A stretch of DNA of 64,000 nt from the IMG/VR virus record IMGVR_UViG_3300023110_001595, positions 1 through 64,000 of that record; one strand, written 5' to 3'. The stretch comes from a virus. The position numbers and the translations under genes are program-made. Position 1 is the first letter of the stretch, and each line of letters opens with the position of its first letter. The notes below the pieces were generated by a model. The model was not told the origin of the DNA, did no database searches, and worked only from the letters and a program-made list of their open reading frames with translations. Below are positions 1-7,421 of this stretch, piece after piece.

Positions 1-1
1 G

Positions 2-166
2 TACAAGAGGTGGCGAACCTCTGTATGGAACGAGGGTGGAGGTTCTCGCCAAGACTCCACATTAGCTTATTCGGAAATGCCTGGGGCACTTAAAGAAAAC
101 GTGGATAGTATTCCTAAAGGCATTAAAAGCGAAGAGGAATACGAAAAGATAAGGAAACTAATATGA
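2..166 (+). CDS. C-terminal end of an unidentified protein (cut by window start)
   Basis: An open frame enters from the left edge in frame 2 and ends at a TGA that overlaps the ATG of the next gene (ATGA). The 54 visible residues are rich in Arg and Gly near the start (KRWRTSVWNEGGGSRQDS) and end in a charged, probably helical tail (KSEEEYEKIRKLI). I do not recognise the family. The four-base stop/start overlap indicates that it is translationally coupled to the gene at 163. Too little of the protein is visible to assign a function. Confidence 0.6.
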   Translation, partial: YKRWRTSVWNEGGGSRQDSTLAYSEMPGALKENVDSIPKGIKSEEEYEKIRKLI

Positions 167-567
167 AACAATGGCTTAAGAAAATAACAGGCATCGAAGC
201 AGAAGAAAAACGTCTAGCTGAAGAAAAAGCAGCATTAGAAGCTGAATCTGATAAAAAGCTCAAAGCAAAAGATCCTAAAGCATATGCTACTAAAAAAGGT
301 GAACCTTGGGTAAATGTGCTTGATATGAAAGTCAATGAAGATAATATTCGCAATGGGTTTTTTGAACTTGATTGGAATGAACCTTTTATTGATTCTCTTA
401 TTGAAAATGGTTATGGTAGTGAAGGTGATGAACAAGAAGAAATAGTTGATCGCTGGTTCAAAGACATTGTTTATAATATGCTACAAGAAGAAGGACTTGA
501 CACAAATCGCGGAGCCGGTTATATTAATGTAGTACCAATAGACAAAGGCAAAAGCGAGGTATCATGA
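163..567 (+). CDS. Hypothetical acidic phage protein, coiled-coil N-terminus
   Basis: A 134-residue protein that I do not recognise. The first 45 residues are a Lys/Glu/Ala-rich probable coiled coil (KRLAEEKAALEAESDKKLK). The rest is acidic, with a tryptophan-containing stretch (FELDWNEPFIDSLIENGYG) that looks folded. It has no signal peptide or membrane segment. The ATG overlaps the previous stop and its own stop overlaps the start of the glycosylase-like gene at 564, so it sits in a tightly coupled early or middle operon with DNA repair and replication genes. A role in DNA metabolism is only inferred from this position. Confidence 0.75.
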   Translation: MKQWLKKITGIEAEEKRLAEEKAALEAESDKKLKAKDPKAYATKKGEPWVNVLDMKVNEDNIRNGFFELDWNEPFIDSLIENGYGSEGDEQEEIVDRWFKDIVYNMLQEEGLDTNRGAGYINVVPIDKGKSEVS

Positions 568-968
568 GAGACGACCTAATGGTCCAACAGCAAGTAGATA
601 ACGTTTGGCAACATATGGTAGGCGTTATTTGTTTAAACTGCACAGGCAGAAAACAAGTCAAAAAAGTTCTTCCTGTGTTATTTGCTGCTGCACCTACAGC
701 AATACACTTCTTAAATACACCAGAAAAATCTATAAAAAGCATTATAGAAAGTTTAGGAATGGTTAACATAAGATATAACCGTTTGAAAAGAATGAGTAAA
801 GATTTCTTGACATGGGACGGAAATGATGCTACAATGTTACATGGAATAGGCAAATATGGTAGCGACAGTTATCGTCTGTTCTACAAGCACGAGGTTCCCG
901 ACAATGTTGGTGACCATGAACTGAAACGTTATGTAGAAGAAGAGTTTTATGACTTACATACTAATTGA
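564..968 (+). CDS. MBD4-like HhH-GPD DNA glycosylase
   Basis: This 134-residue protein resembles the catalytic domain of the mismatch-specific thymine/uracil glycosylase MBD4. The key stretch is LHGIGKYGSDSYRLF (residues 92-106), the hairpin-helix-hairpin DNA-binding loop, which in MBD4 reads almost the same. It is followed by GDHELKRY (116-123), where Asp117 lies at the position of the MBD4 catalytic Asp. No C-terminal Cys4 iron-sulfur motif is present, unlike EndoIII and MutY, again as in MBD4. The start overlaps the previous stop (ATGA) and the stop lies 20 bases inside the exonuclease gene, which fits a base-excision repair or DNA-degradation module. The substrate (T or U opposite G, or a modified base of host or phage DNA) cannot be read from sequence. 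Confidence 0.65.
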   Translation: MRDDLMVQQQVDNVWQHMVGVICLNCTGRKQVKKVLPVLFAAAPTAIHFLNTPEKSIKSIIESLGMVNIRYNRLKRMSKDFLTWDGNDATMLHGIGKYGSDSYRLFYKHEVPDNVGDHELKRYVEEEFYDLHTN

Positions 969-1929
969 TACTGCTAATACTTTCTTTAGGGCTCGTCACG
1001 TTGTTCGTGGCGACATTGATACTAAGGTTGGCATGGCTATGCACATTACCCTTAACAGCATTAAGAAAGCGTGGCAGGACTTTGATGGTTCGCACGTTGT
1101 TTTCTGCTTAGAAGGACGCAGTTGGCGCAAAGATTATTATGAGCCTTACAAGCGCAACCGCAAAGAAGCACGTGATGCACTTACTCCACGTGAAGCAGAA
1201 GAAGATAAAGTATTTTGGGAAATCTTTGACGAGTTCAAAGAGTTTGTTACAGACAAGACTAACTGCACTGTATTGCACAATCCTGTGCTAGAGGCAGATG
1301 ATCTTATTGCTGGTTGGATACAAAATCATCCCAATGATGATCATGTTATTATTTCTACTGATGGTGACTTTGCACAATTGATTGCGCCTAATGTACGTCA
1401 GTACAACGGGGTAAGTAATACTACAATTACTGTAGAAGGATATTTTGATGACAAAGGCAAACCCGTGTGCGATAAGAAGACAGGTGAACCGAAGCCTGCT
1501 CCACAACCCGAATTTATGCTTTTTGAGAAATGTATGCGTGGTGACACTAGCGACAATGTTTTTAGTGCCTACCCTGGTGTGCGCAAGAAAGGCACAAAGA
1601 ACAAAGTAGGTTTGTTAGAAGCATTTGCAGACAAAGATAACAAAGGATATAATTGGAATAATATGATGCTACAACGTTGGGTAGATCACAACGGTGACGA
1701 GCATCGTGTACTAGATGATTACACACGCAATGTTACTCTATGTGATTTGACTGCACAGCCTGACCATATTCGCACAGAAATAAATAATACTATCCAATCA
1801 GCAGACAGCAAGAATGTATCACAAGTTGGTATGAGACTTATGAAGTTTTGTGCCCGTTGGGATCTTCAGCGTGTTGCTGATAATGCAGCGCAATTTGCAG
1901 AGCCATTACAAGCGAGGTATAATGTATGA
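949..1929 (+). CDS. 5'-3' exonuclease / flap endonuclease (T4 RNase H-type)
   Basis: A 326-residue FEN/PIN-like nuclease that should remove RNA primers or flaps during phage replication. The acidic metal-binding residues of the family are visible: Asp7 in ILIDTANT, Glu115/Asp117/Asp118 in LEADDLIA, Asp138/Asp140 in STDGDFAQLI, and the RGDTSDNV segment near residue 200 just before the helix-hairpin-helix-like region (PGVRKKGTKNKV). The length is close to that of T4 RNase H (about 305 residues). The ATG lies inside the end of the glycosylase gene and the stop overlaps the next ATG. It is the clearest replication gene in this part of the window. Confidence 0.85.
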   Translation: MTYILIDTANTFFRARHVVRGDIDTKVGMAMHITLNSIKKAWQDFDGSHVVFCLEGRSWRKDYYEPYKRNRKEARDALTPREAEEDKVFWEIFDEFKEFVTDKTNCTVLHNPVLEADDLIAGWIQNHPNDDHVIISTDGDFAQLIAPNVRQYNGVSNTTITVEGYFDDKGKPVCDKKTGEPKPAPQPEFMLFEKCMRGDTSDNVFSAYPGVRKKGTKNKVGLLEAFADKDNKGYNWNNMMLQRWVDHNGDEHRVLDDYTRNVTLCDLTAQPDHIRTEINNTIQSADSKNVSQVGMRLMKFCARWDLQRVADNAAQFAEPLQARYNV

Positions 1930-2399
1930 CATTTAAGGCAACACCGATACTACAAGACAAATTTTGGATTGTTGAACAAGAAGGTGAAAAAATAGGAACT
2001 TTGAGTAAAAACGATGAAGGTTTTGTTGTAAATTCAAAAGGTAAAGTTAACCTTTACAAAAACGAAAATCAACTTAAACGTACATTTGGTAAAAACTTTT
2101 TAGTTGCTAACATAAAAAAATCAACAAATGATCAGTCAAAAGATGTTCATGGATATCCTACAAGAACTATACCATTTAATAGTATGTTTGATATACAAAG
2201 GAAGTTACCATTATTCACAAAAAGTGAAAAGTCTAAAAGTGTATATTGTGCAGGTTATTATCTTGTAAAATTTAATGTAAATTGGTTAAAAAGTTTTTGT
2301 CCGAAGCTAATTACTATTGAGCGCAATGAGTTTATGGGACCATTTAAGACCGAATTAGAAATGAAATTAGCGTTAAATAATGTCAACAGATCCAATTAA
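1926..2399 (+). CDS. Hypothetical phage protein (157 aa)
   Basis: A 157-residue Lys-rich protein with no motif that I recognise. It is predicted to be a soluble alpha/beta protein. An Asn/Lys-rich first half (KGKVNLYKNENQLKRTFG) is followed by FCPKLITIERNEFMGPFKTELEM near the C-terminus. The ATG overlaps the stop of the exonuclease gene and its end overlaps the start of the 80-residue gene at 2380, so it is co-translated with both. Any link to DNA replication is inferred from position only. Confidence 0.75.
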   Translation: MTFKATPILQDKFWIVEQEGEKIGTLSKNDEGFVVNSKGKVNLYKNENQLKRTFGKNFLVANIKKSTNDQSKDVHGYPTRTIPFNSMFDIQRKLPLFTKSEKSKSVYCAGYYLVKFNVNWLKSFCPKLITIERNEFMGPFKTELEMKLALNNVNRSN

Positions 2400-2622
2400 C
2401 ACAATGCCTATACAGCAACTTATACAAATGGTAAAGGTTGCTGAACAAAGTAGAGCTAAAGAAGTACGTCTTGATATTAATCAAGCTAAGACACTTGCAT
2501 TTACATTAGGCGAAGTTATGACTAGATTACACGGCGATTTAGAAAAAATATTAGATGAAAAAATAGATAAATTGAATCAAGAGCAAATAATTGAAATTAA
2601 TATGGATTCGGGTGGCTGGTAA
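2380..2622 (+). CDS. Small hypothetical phage protein, helical
   Basis: An 80-residue, mostly helical protein (QLIQMVKVAEQSRAKEVRL, then GEVMTRLHGDLEKILDEKI). It begins within the last 20 bases of the preceding gene. It is the last gene of the first operon segment, because a late-type promoter box follows immediately. I do not recognise the family. A small adaptor or regulatory role would fit the size, but nothing in the sequence shows it. Confidence 0.7.
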   Translation: MSTDPINTMPIQQLIQMVKVAEQSRAKEVRLDINQAKTLAFTLGEVMTRLHGDLEKILDEKIDKLNQEQIIEINMDSGGW

Positions 2623-2626
2623 AAAA

Positions 2627-2634
2627 GATAAATA
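2627..2634 (+). promoter_or_regulatory. T4-like late promoter box (GATAAATA)
   Basis: GATAAATA matches the NATAAATA late-promoter class described for T4-like marine phages (T4 itself uses TATAAATA). It lies 31 bases upstream of the ATG at 2665, with an AAAAGGAAA ribosome site in between. Similar boxes precede virion genes in this window. Confidence 0.55.
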
Positions 2635-2664
2635 TATGCGTAGTTTATATAAAAGGAAACGCAT

Positions 2665-2949
2665 ATGAGTAGACCTAAGCCTACAGTAAAACTTGAGTTT
2701 ACAAATAAAGTGACATACAAATGTGAACAAGTTTTAGATGCAGAAGCAATCTGGGCTGTTTTCTATCAAGATAAACCGTTCAATTTAAAGAGTAGTAATA
2801 GTTTAACTGGTTATCCTGGTCCTAAATACAAAAAAACAAGTTTTTCAAATCCTGGACACGCACATAATCTTGCTAAAAAATTAAACGATATGTTTAACAC
2901 TGATGAATTTGCTGTTTTTAAACTAACAGCAGGCGAAAAACTCAAATAA
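2665..2949 (+). CDS. Hypothetical phage protein (94 aa)
   Basis: A 94-residue basic protein with no recognised domain. The AAAAGGAAA stretch upstream provides the ribosome site, and the stop overlaps the next ATG (TAATG). The sequence contains a Ser/Gly/Pro-rich middle (LKSSNSLTGYPGPKYKKTS) and an alternating pattern (AVFKLTAGEKLK) at the end. It is probably expressed late from the box at 2627. Confidence 0.7.
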   Translation: MSRPKPTVKLEFTNKVTYKCEQVLDAEAIWAVFYQDKPFNLKSSNSLTGYPGPKYKKTSFSNPGHAHNLAKKLNDMFNTDEFAVFKLTAGEKLK

Positions 2950-3338
2950 TGGCAGACAAAAAAACCTACACAAAACTTTTTTTAAAAGAACTAGGAAAAA
3001 GCTATAATGAGCTTAGTGTTAAAGAACATATGCCACTTTGGTGGTATAATACTAGACAAAAAGATGTAGGCGGACTTAGACTCACAGATAATGGTTTTGA
3101 TGTAATTAATAAAATAGAATTGCAAACTTACGATATACCATATCCTAGAGATATGCCTATGACTACACAAATTATTATATTTTTAGACAAATTTATTGAT
3201 TGTCCCTACTACTTAACAAATAGAAGTATTACAGTTACAAACGAACGTAAAGCAGTAGAACTTGGTTTGTTCAGCGGAGACTTACGCAAATACGGATTAA
3301 CAAAAGCAATGTCAAGGTCAAAGAAGGATGAGAATTGA
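2949..3338 (+). CDS. Hypothetical phage protein (129 aa)
   Basis: A 129-residue protein of unknown family. Aromatic residues cluster in EHMPLWWYNTRQKDVGG and CPYYLTNRSITVTNERKA. The remainder looks like a small mixed alpha/beta fold without a signal sequence. It overlaps the previous gene by one base and the downstream Smr gene by 11 bases, so the three genes are read as one unit. No function can be assigned. Confidence 0.7.
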   Translation: MADKKTYTKLFLKELGKSYNELSVKEHMPLWWYNTRQKDVGGLRLTDNGFDVINKIELQTYDIPYPRDMPMTTQIIIFLDKFIDCPYYLTNRSITVTNERKAVELGLFSGDLRKYGLTKAMSRSKKDEN

Positions 3339-3558
3339 TTTACACGGTTATCACATCCATACTGCTTGGCAACATTTTAACACGAGAATAACTGAAGCAT
3401 ATTTTGCTGGGCATAAAAAGTGTACAGTTATTACAGGTCAGGGTGCTATGATGCGTGAGTTTGAGACTTGGGCAAGAAATCATCCACGTATAAGAGAATG
3501 CAAACAAAGACCAAATAATCCTGGAAGTTTTATAGTAAAATTTAATAAAAAAGGTTGA
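3328..3558 (+). CDS. Smr-domain protein (possible nuclease)
   Basis: A stand-alone Smr (small MutS-related) domain of 76 residues. It has the N-terminal IDLHGYH motif (LDLHG class, residues 3-9) and the TGQG motif (residues 36-39) that define the family. The C-terminal half (HPRIRECKQRPNNPGSFIVKF) matches the usual end of the fold. Smr domains bind, and in several cases cut, DNA or RNA, including stalled-ribosome mRNA. As a single domain it is at the short end of the family. It is the last gene before a sigma70-like promoter. Confidence 0.8.
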   Translation: MRIDLHGYHIHTAWQHFNTRITEAYFAGHKKCTVITGQGAMMREFETWARNHPRIRECKQRPNNPGSFIVKFNKKG

Positions 3559-3583
3559 CCTTCTAACACTATTGTACTATATT
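3555..3583 (+). promoter_or_regulatory. Sigma70-like promoter TTGACC-N17-TATATT
   Basis: The -35 TTGACC starts at 3555 and the -10 TATATT ends at 3583, with a 17-base spacer. The promoter overlaps the last codons of the Smr gene and drives the secreted-protein gene at 3617. Confidence 0.7.
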
Positions 3584-3616
3584 AATATTAAATTAATAGG
3601 CACAAGAAGGCACAAA

Positions 3617-3925
3617 ATGAAACGTTTACTACTAGCATTAACACTTTTTGCATCAACAGCACACGCAGATGCAGGTTATTTGAATCAACACGGATGCCAT
3701 TACGGATCAACAGATGGCTGGCGTGGTATGTGGCACTGTCATCATATGGCTCGTTCATATTACACAGACCGTGGGCTAGTAACAGATCCTCCTGTCAACA
3801 CAGATCCTGGTTATAATCATGGTAATAGTCCTACACACGGACATAGTCATGATCACAGCAATAGCAATGATGCATTAAATATATTGCTAGGTATTGTAGT
3901 TTTAGATGCACTTTTAGGCAGATAA
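3617..3925 (+). CDS. Small secreted His-rich protein
   Basis: I take the ATG at 3617 as the start. It is preceded by an AGAAGG ribosome site and begins a clear signal peptide (MKRLLLALTLFASTAHA, with cleavage expected before DAG). A longer frame from 3572 would overlap the promoter. The mature part, about 85 residues, is very rich in His, Gly and Asn: GCHYGSTDGWRGMWHCHH, then HGNSPTHGHSHDHSNSN. It ends in a short hydrophobic segment (ALNILLGIVVLDALLG) that may anchor it. Two cysteines could form a disulfide. The His-rich stretch suggests metal binding in the periplasm. It has its own promoters on both sides, so it is a single-gene unit. Confidence 0.75.
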   Translation: MKRLLLALTLFASTAHADAGYLNQHGCHYGSTDGWRGMWHCHHMARSYYTDRGLVTDPPVNTDPGYNHGNSPTHGHSHDHSNSNDALNILLGIVVLDALLGR

Positions 3926-3928
3926 AGG

Positions 3929-3957
3929 TTGACACTGATAGCATTATATGCTATATT
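3929..3957 (+). promoter_or_regulatory. Sigma70-like promoter TTGACA-N17-TATATT
   Basis: A consensus -35 (TTGACA, 3929-3934) and TATATT (3952-3957) are separated by 17 bases. It lies just after the stop of the secreted-protein gene and 31 bases before the ATG at 3989, with an AGAGGG ribosome site between. Confidence 0.75.
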
Positions 3958-3988
3958 ATATGTATAGGGCAACATAGAGGGTAATAAA

Positions 3989-4387
3989 ATGTTTACATAC
4001 TGCGATGATATTATTTCCGATCTTTACAAAGACGTATACGGTGTACGTCCTCGTGAGGCATTTTATGCGGATTGGAATAACTGTACTCCTGCTGAGAAGC
4101 AGAAGACTTGGGATGAGTATTGCGATACTATTGAACAGCAAATCGCTGAACAAAAAATTCGCGAAGCAACTTGTATAGCACGTTTCGAAGATCGTATTAA
4201 AGACGTTATCAGTCTTGGTGCAGGTGATCGTACAACTGCTCTACGTTGGATTTCACAACAAGAAACTTTCTACCACATCCAAGATGTTGAGCATTTTGTT
4301 TGGGAGCAAGGTATCTTGTTCACAGATTATGGCAAGGCTCTTATCAAAGAACTTGCTGCAATTGTAACTTATGAGGAGATGTTCTAA
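3989..4387 (+). CDS. Hypothetical phage protein (132 aa)
   Basis: A 132-residue, largely helical, acidic protein (CDDIISDLYKDVYGVRPREA; EKQKTWDEYCDTIEQQIAE; FEDRIKDVISLGAGDRTTA). It has no known motif, signal or membrane segment. It is driven by its own strong sigma70-like promoter and its stop overlaps the ATG of a 55-residue zinc-ribbon peptide (TAATG). It is probably an early or middle gene. I cannot assign a function. Confidence 0.75.
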   Translation: MFTYCDDIISDLYKDVYGVRPREAFYADWNNCTPAEKQKTWDEYCDTIEQQIAEQKIREATCIARFEDRIKDVISLGAGDRTTALRWISQQETFYHIQDVEHFVWEQGILFTDYGKALIKELAAIVTYEEMF

Positions 4388-4554
4388 TGATTAATATGCA
4401 ATGTCCACATTGTTTTGAAGACAAACCACTAGGTGCAACTCATTGCCCTAAATGTACACATAAGGTTACAGCAGATGAAACAGGTTTAAACGAGTTTTTT
4501 GGTTTGCTATGGATGATTGTAATTGGTACAATTATTTGGAATCTTATTACTTGA
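4387..4554 (+). CDS. Small zinc-ribbon membrane peptide (55 aa)
   Basis: A short gene starting at an ATG that overlaps the previous stop (TAATG). The 55-residue product has a CPHC...CPKC pair (four cysteines as CxxC-x12-CxxC) typical of a small zinc ribbon, followed by one hydrophobic span (GLLWMIVIGTIIWNLIT) that reads as a transmembrane helix at the C-terminus. The stop codon overlaps the next promoter's -35. Such tiny zinc-ribbon/TM proteins occur in phages and bacteria with no known role. The cysteine spacing and TM make it a credible gene rather than chance. Confidence 0.7.
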   Translation: MINMQCPHCFEDKPLGATHCPKCTHKVTADETGLNEFFGLLWMIVIGTIIWNLIT

Positions 4555-4579
4555 CAATACTAAGAAGATACGCTAATAT
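4551..4579 (+). promoter_or_regulatory. Sigma70-like promoter TTGACA-N17-TAATAT
   Basis: TTGACA at 4551-4556 and TAATAT at 4574-4579 have a 17-base spacer. The promoter drives the MoxR-type ATPase at 4613, with AGAAAGGAA as its ribosome site. Confidence 0.7.
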
Positions 4580-4612
4580 AAGACATAGGCACTGATTTAG
4601 AAAGGAATACAA

Positions 4613-5698
4613 ATGTCAGACGTTATTCGTACACTATCTCCTAACAAAGCAAAAAACGCACTGCGTCACGCTATGAAGAAAAAGCGTCCTGTGTTTTTAT
4701 GGGGTCCGCCAGGTATCGGTAAATCCGATATTGTAGCACAGGTTACAAACGAGTTTTCTAACTCGCATCTAATTGATATTCGGTTGAGCCTTTGGGATCC
4801 AACTGATATTAAAGGCATTCCATACTTTGACAGCAAAAATGTTAAAATGGTTTGGGGTGCTCCATCAGAACTGCCAGACGAAGAGTTGGCAGCACAATAC
4901 GACAATATTGTTGTATTTTTTGACGAAATGAACTCAGCTGCACCTGCTGTACAAGCGGCAGCATATCAGTTGATTCTTAATCGTCGTGTCGGGCAATACA
5001 AACTGCCAGACAATGTTATCATTGTTGCTGCGGGTAACCGTGAAGCAGATAAAGGCGTTACATATCGTATGCCTTCACCACTTGCTAATCGCTTTATTCA
5101 CATTGAAATGGCTGTCGAATTTGACGATTGGTTCCAGTGGGCAGTAGATAACAATCAACACAAGGATGTTGTTGGTTACTTGACTTTTGCTAAAAAAGAC
5201 TTGTACGACTTCGATCCTAAATCCGCAAGTCGTTCGTTTGCAACACCACGTAGTTGGGCGTTTGTAAGTGAATTACTTGATGACGAACTTGACGAAGGTA
5301 CTACTACTGATTTGGTTTCCGGTTCAGTAGGTGAAGGACTTGGTGTTAAGTTTATGGCACACCGAAAGGTAGCCGCAAGTATGCCTAATCCAACTGATAT
5401 TCTTGCAGGCAAAGTAAAAGACATGAGCACGTCAGAAATCAGTGCCATGTATTCGCTGACTGTTAGTCTTTGCTATGAACTAAAAGAAGCATCAGATAAA
5501 AATGACAAAAAGTTTGATGATAAAGTCAATAACTTCTTACGCTTTGCAATGGATAACTTTGACACAGAACTAGTTGTTATGGGTATTAAACTTGCGCTAA
5601 CACAGTATGCGCTGCCAATTGATCCAGACGAAGTGGAATGCTTTGACGAATTCCACAACCGTTATGGTAAGTATATTAAAGCAGCACAAGCGGTGTAA
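4613..5698 (+). CDS. MoxR-type AAA+ ATPase
   Basis: A 361-residue AAA+ ATPase. Walker A is GPPGIGKS (residues 31-38) and Walker B is VVFFDEMN (Asp104/Glu105). Sensor-like segments follow (IIVAAGNRE and the Arg in LANRFIH). MoxR-type ATPases act as chaperones with von Willebrand A (VWA) proteins to insert cofactors or remodel complexes, and the next gene encodes such a VWA protein, so the two probably form one machine. A promoter precedes it and a hairpin terminator follows at 5711, making it a one-gene transcript with its partner separately promoted. Confidence 0.85.
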   Translation: MSDVIRTLSPNKAKNALRHAMKKKRPVFLWGPPGIGKSDIVAQVTNEFSNSHLIDIRLSLWDPTDIKGIPYFDSKNVKMVWGAPSELPDEELAAQYDNIVVFFDEMNSAAPAVQAAAYQLILNRRVGQYKLPDNVIIVAAGNREADKGVTYRMPSPLANRFIHIEMAVEFDDWFQWAVDNNQHKDVVGYLTFAKKDLYDFDPKSASRSFATPRSWAFVSELLDDELDEGTTTDLVSGSVGEGLGVKFMAHRKVAASMPNPTDILAGKVKDMSTSEISAMYSLTVSLCYELKEASDKNDKKFDDKVNNFLRFAMDNFDTELVVMGIKLALTQYALPIDPDEVECFDEFHNRYGKYIKAAQAV

Positions 5699-5710
5699 GT
5701 CGATAGATAA

Positions 5711-5740
5711 TGGGCAGTTTAGGCTGCCCATTATTCTATT
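5711..5740 (+). terminator. Rho-independent-like terminator
   Basis: A perfect 7-bp stem (TGGGCAG / CTGCCCA, 5711-5717 with 5724-5730) has a 6-base loop and is followed by a T-rich run (TTATTCTATT). It lies 12 bases after the stop of the MoxR-type gene. Confidence 0.7.
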
Positions 5741-5746
5741 ACGAGG

Positions 5747-5774
5747 TTGACAATTCTGTAAATAGTGTTATATT
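5747..5774 (+). promoter_or_regulatory. Sigma70-like promoter TTGACA-N16-TATATT
   Basis: TTGACA (5747-5752) and TATATT (5769-5774) have a 16-base spacer. It lies directly after the terminator and 27 bases before the ATG at 5802, with a GAGAGGAA ribosome site. Confidence 0.7.
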
Positions 5775-5801
5775 AATATTAGCACTGATGAGAGGAATAC
5801 A

Positions 5802-7109
5802 ATGTTTGATAATTGGCCATATATCGAAATGTCTACAAAAGACACATCTAGTAAACTTAAAAACTGGCAACCTAATCCAGATATTACAGAACAAGAATTA
5901 GATGTAATGCGTAAAGATGTGCTAGATCGCATCATTATTGCACGAGTAGGTTTGCTATTACGTCATCCGTTTTTTGGTAATATGGCAACACGTTTGCGTA
6001 TACAATGTGCAGACGATTGGTGCCCTACAGCCGCAGTCGACGGTCGTAACTTGTACTTTAACACACAATTCTTTAATGCAATGTCAAACAAAGAAATTGA
6101 ATTTGTTATTGCACACGAAATTCTACACTGTGTATTTGATCACTTGGGCCGTAGAGACGAACGTAATCCTTTGTTGTATAATATTGCTGCTGATTACAAA
6201 GTAAACAACTTGCTTGTTCGTGATCGAATTGGTGAAAAACCTAGCATTGTTGATTGTTATCAAGACTTCAAATATGAAGAATGGACATCAGAAGAAATAT
6301 ACGACGAATTGTATAAAGAGGCAGAAAAGAACGGTGAAGAATATTTAAAACAATTAGGTGAAATGCTAGACGAGCATTTGGACTTAGAAGGTGACGGTAC
6401 AGAAGAAGATAACAAAGATGGTAAAGGTCGCCCTAAGTACAGTAAAGGCGAAATGGATCAGATCAAAGACGAAATTAAAGAAGCAATGATCCAGGCTGCA
6501 CAAACTGCTGGTGCTGGCAATGTTCCAGGCGGTGTGCAACGTCTTATTAAACAACTAACAGAGCCTAAAATGAACTGGCGTGAATTGCTACGTCAGCAAA
6601 TCCAAAGCACAATCAAAAGCGATTACACATTTGCTCGTCCATCACGTAAAGGCTGGCACACAGGTGCTATTTTGCCAGGTATGAACTTCCAAGATACAAT
6701 TGACATTTGTGTTAGCATTGATATGTCAGGTTCTATTGGTGACGATCAAGCAAAAGACTTCCTAAGCGAAATCAAAGGTATCATGGACGAATACAAAGAT
6801 TACAAGATCAAAGTATGGTGTTTTGATACAGCAGTTTACAACGAAGAAGACTTTACTGCTGATGGCGGCAGAGACTTGAGTGAATACAAAGTGCTAGGCG
6901 GTGGCGGCACTGACTTTATGGTAAACTGGACATACATGAAAGACAACGATATTCAACCTAAAAAGTTCATTATGTTCACAGATGGTTATGCTTGGGATAG
7001 TTGGGGTGATTCGGAATACTGTGAAACTATTTTTATCATTCACAGCAATCACAATAAAAACCTAGAAGGTCCTTTTGGTATTACTGCTCATTATGAGGAG
7101 GCTGCGTGA
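5802..7109 (+). CDS. Putative metallopeptidase with C-terminal VWA-like domain
   Basis: A 435-residue two-domain protein of the putative metallopeptidase/VWA-like family (DUF2201 type). The N-terminal domain has the zinc-peptidase motif HEILHCVFDH (His105, Glu106, His109). A charged linker follows (EGDGTEEDNKDGKGRPKYS). The C-terminal VWA-like domain carries a MIDAS-type DMSGS motif at about residue 307 and GGGGTDF near 366-372. Such proteins are commonly encoded next to MoxR ATPases, as here. The pair may mature or remodel a phage or host complex, but the substrate is unknown. The end overlaps the GTG start of the next gene. Confidence 0.8.
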   Translation: MFDNWPYIEMSTKDTSSKLKNWQPNPDITEQELDVMRKDVLDRIIIARVGLLLRHPFFGNMATRLRIQCADDWCPTAAVDGRNLYFNTQFFNAMSNKEIEFVIAHEILHCVFDHLGRRDERNPLLYNIAADYKVNNLLVRDRIGEKPSIVDCYQDFKYEEWTSEEIYDELYKEAEKNGEEYLKQLGEMLDEHLDLEGDGTEEDNKDGKGRPKYSKGEMDQIKDEIKEAMIQAAQTAGAGNVPGGVQRLIKQLTEPKMNWRELLRQQIQSTIKSDYTFARPSRKGWHTGAILPGMNFQDTIDICVSIDMSGSIGDDQAKDFLSEIKGIMDEYKDYKIKVWCFDTAVYNEEDFTADGGRDLSEYKVLGGGGTDFMVNWTYMKDNDIQPKKFIMFTDGYAWDSWGDSEYCETIFIIHSNHNKNLEGPFGITAHYEEAA

Positions 7110-7384
7110 AACTAAAAGATCCTAATCCATTAGATGTTTTAGATCTGAGGAGAGTAAAATTTTGCCCTCCTCATTTTGCCATAGTTGATGTCCAAAGAAA
7201 ATACAATATAGATAAAGCTATATGCGATTGGATAGAAGAGAATCTAAGTGGCAGATATTTTTTTGGAAAATCATTAAAATATAAAGAAGATAATGGAATA
7301 AGTCAAACAAATAGAATAGGATTTGAACAAGAAAAAGAATTAAGTTTCTTTATGCTTGCTTGTCCACATTTGAAATACAACTAA
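7106..7384 (+). CDS. Hypothetical phage protein (92 aa, GTG start)
   Basis: This 92-residue protein starts with GTG at 7106, overlapping the stop of the VWA gene, with GAGGAGG just upstream as a strong ribosome site. It has two cysteines (FCPPHF, LACPHLK) that could bind metal but no recognised fold. Coupling to the metallopeptidase/VWA gene suggests a related job. This is inference from position only. Confidence 0.65.
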   Translation: MKLKDPNPLDVLDLRRVKFCPPHFAIVDVQRKYNIDKAICDWIEENLSGRYFFGKSLKYKEDNGISQTNRIGFEQEKELSFFMLACPHLKYN

Positions 7385-7393
7385 AATATAGGT

Positions 7394-7401
7394 TATAAGT
7401 A
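7394..7401 (+). promoter_or_regulatory. Possible late promoter box (TATAAGTA)
   Basis: TATAAGTA differs from the T4 late consensus TATAAATA at one base and lies 20 bases before the ATG at 7422, with AAGGAG between. A weak sigma70 reading (TTGAAA at 7370, 18-base spacer) is also possible. Confidence 0.35.
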
Positions 7402-7421
7402 TTATACAAGGAGTTCAAAAT

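Noticed and set aside
3572-3925. Longer start for the secreted protein at 3572
   Set aside because: It would start inside the promoter and would hide the signal peptide. The ATG at 3617 has a ribosome site.
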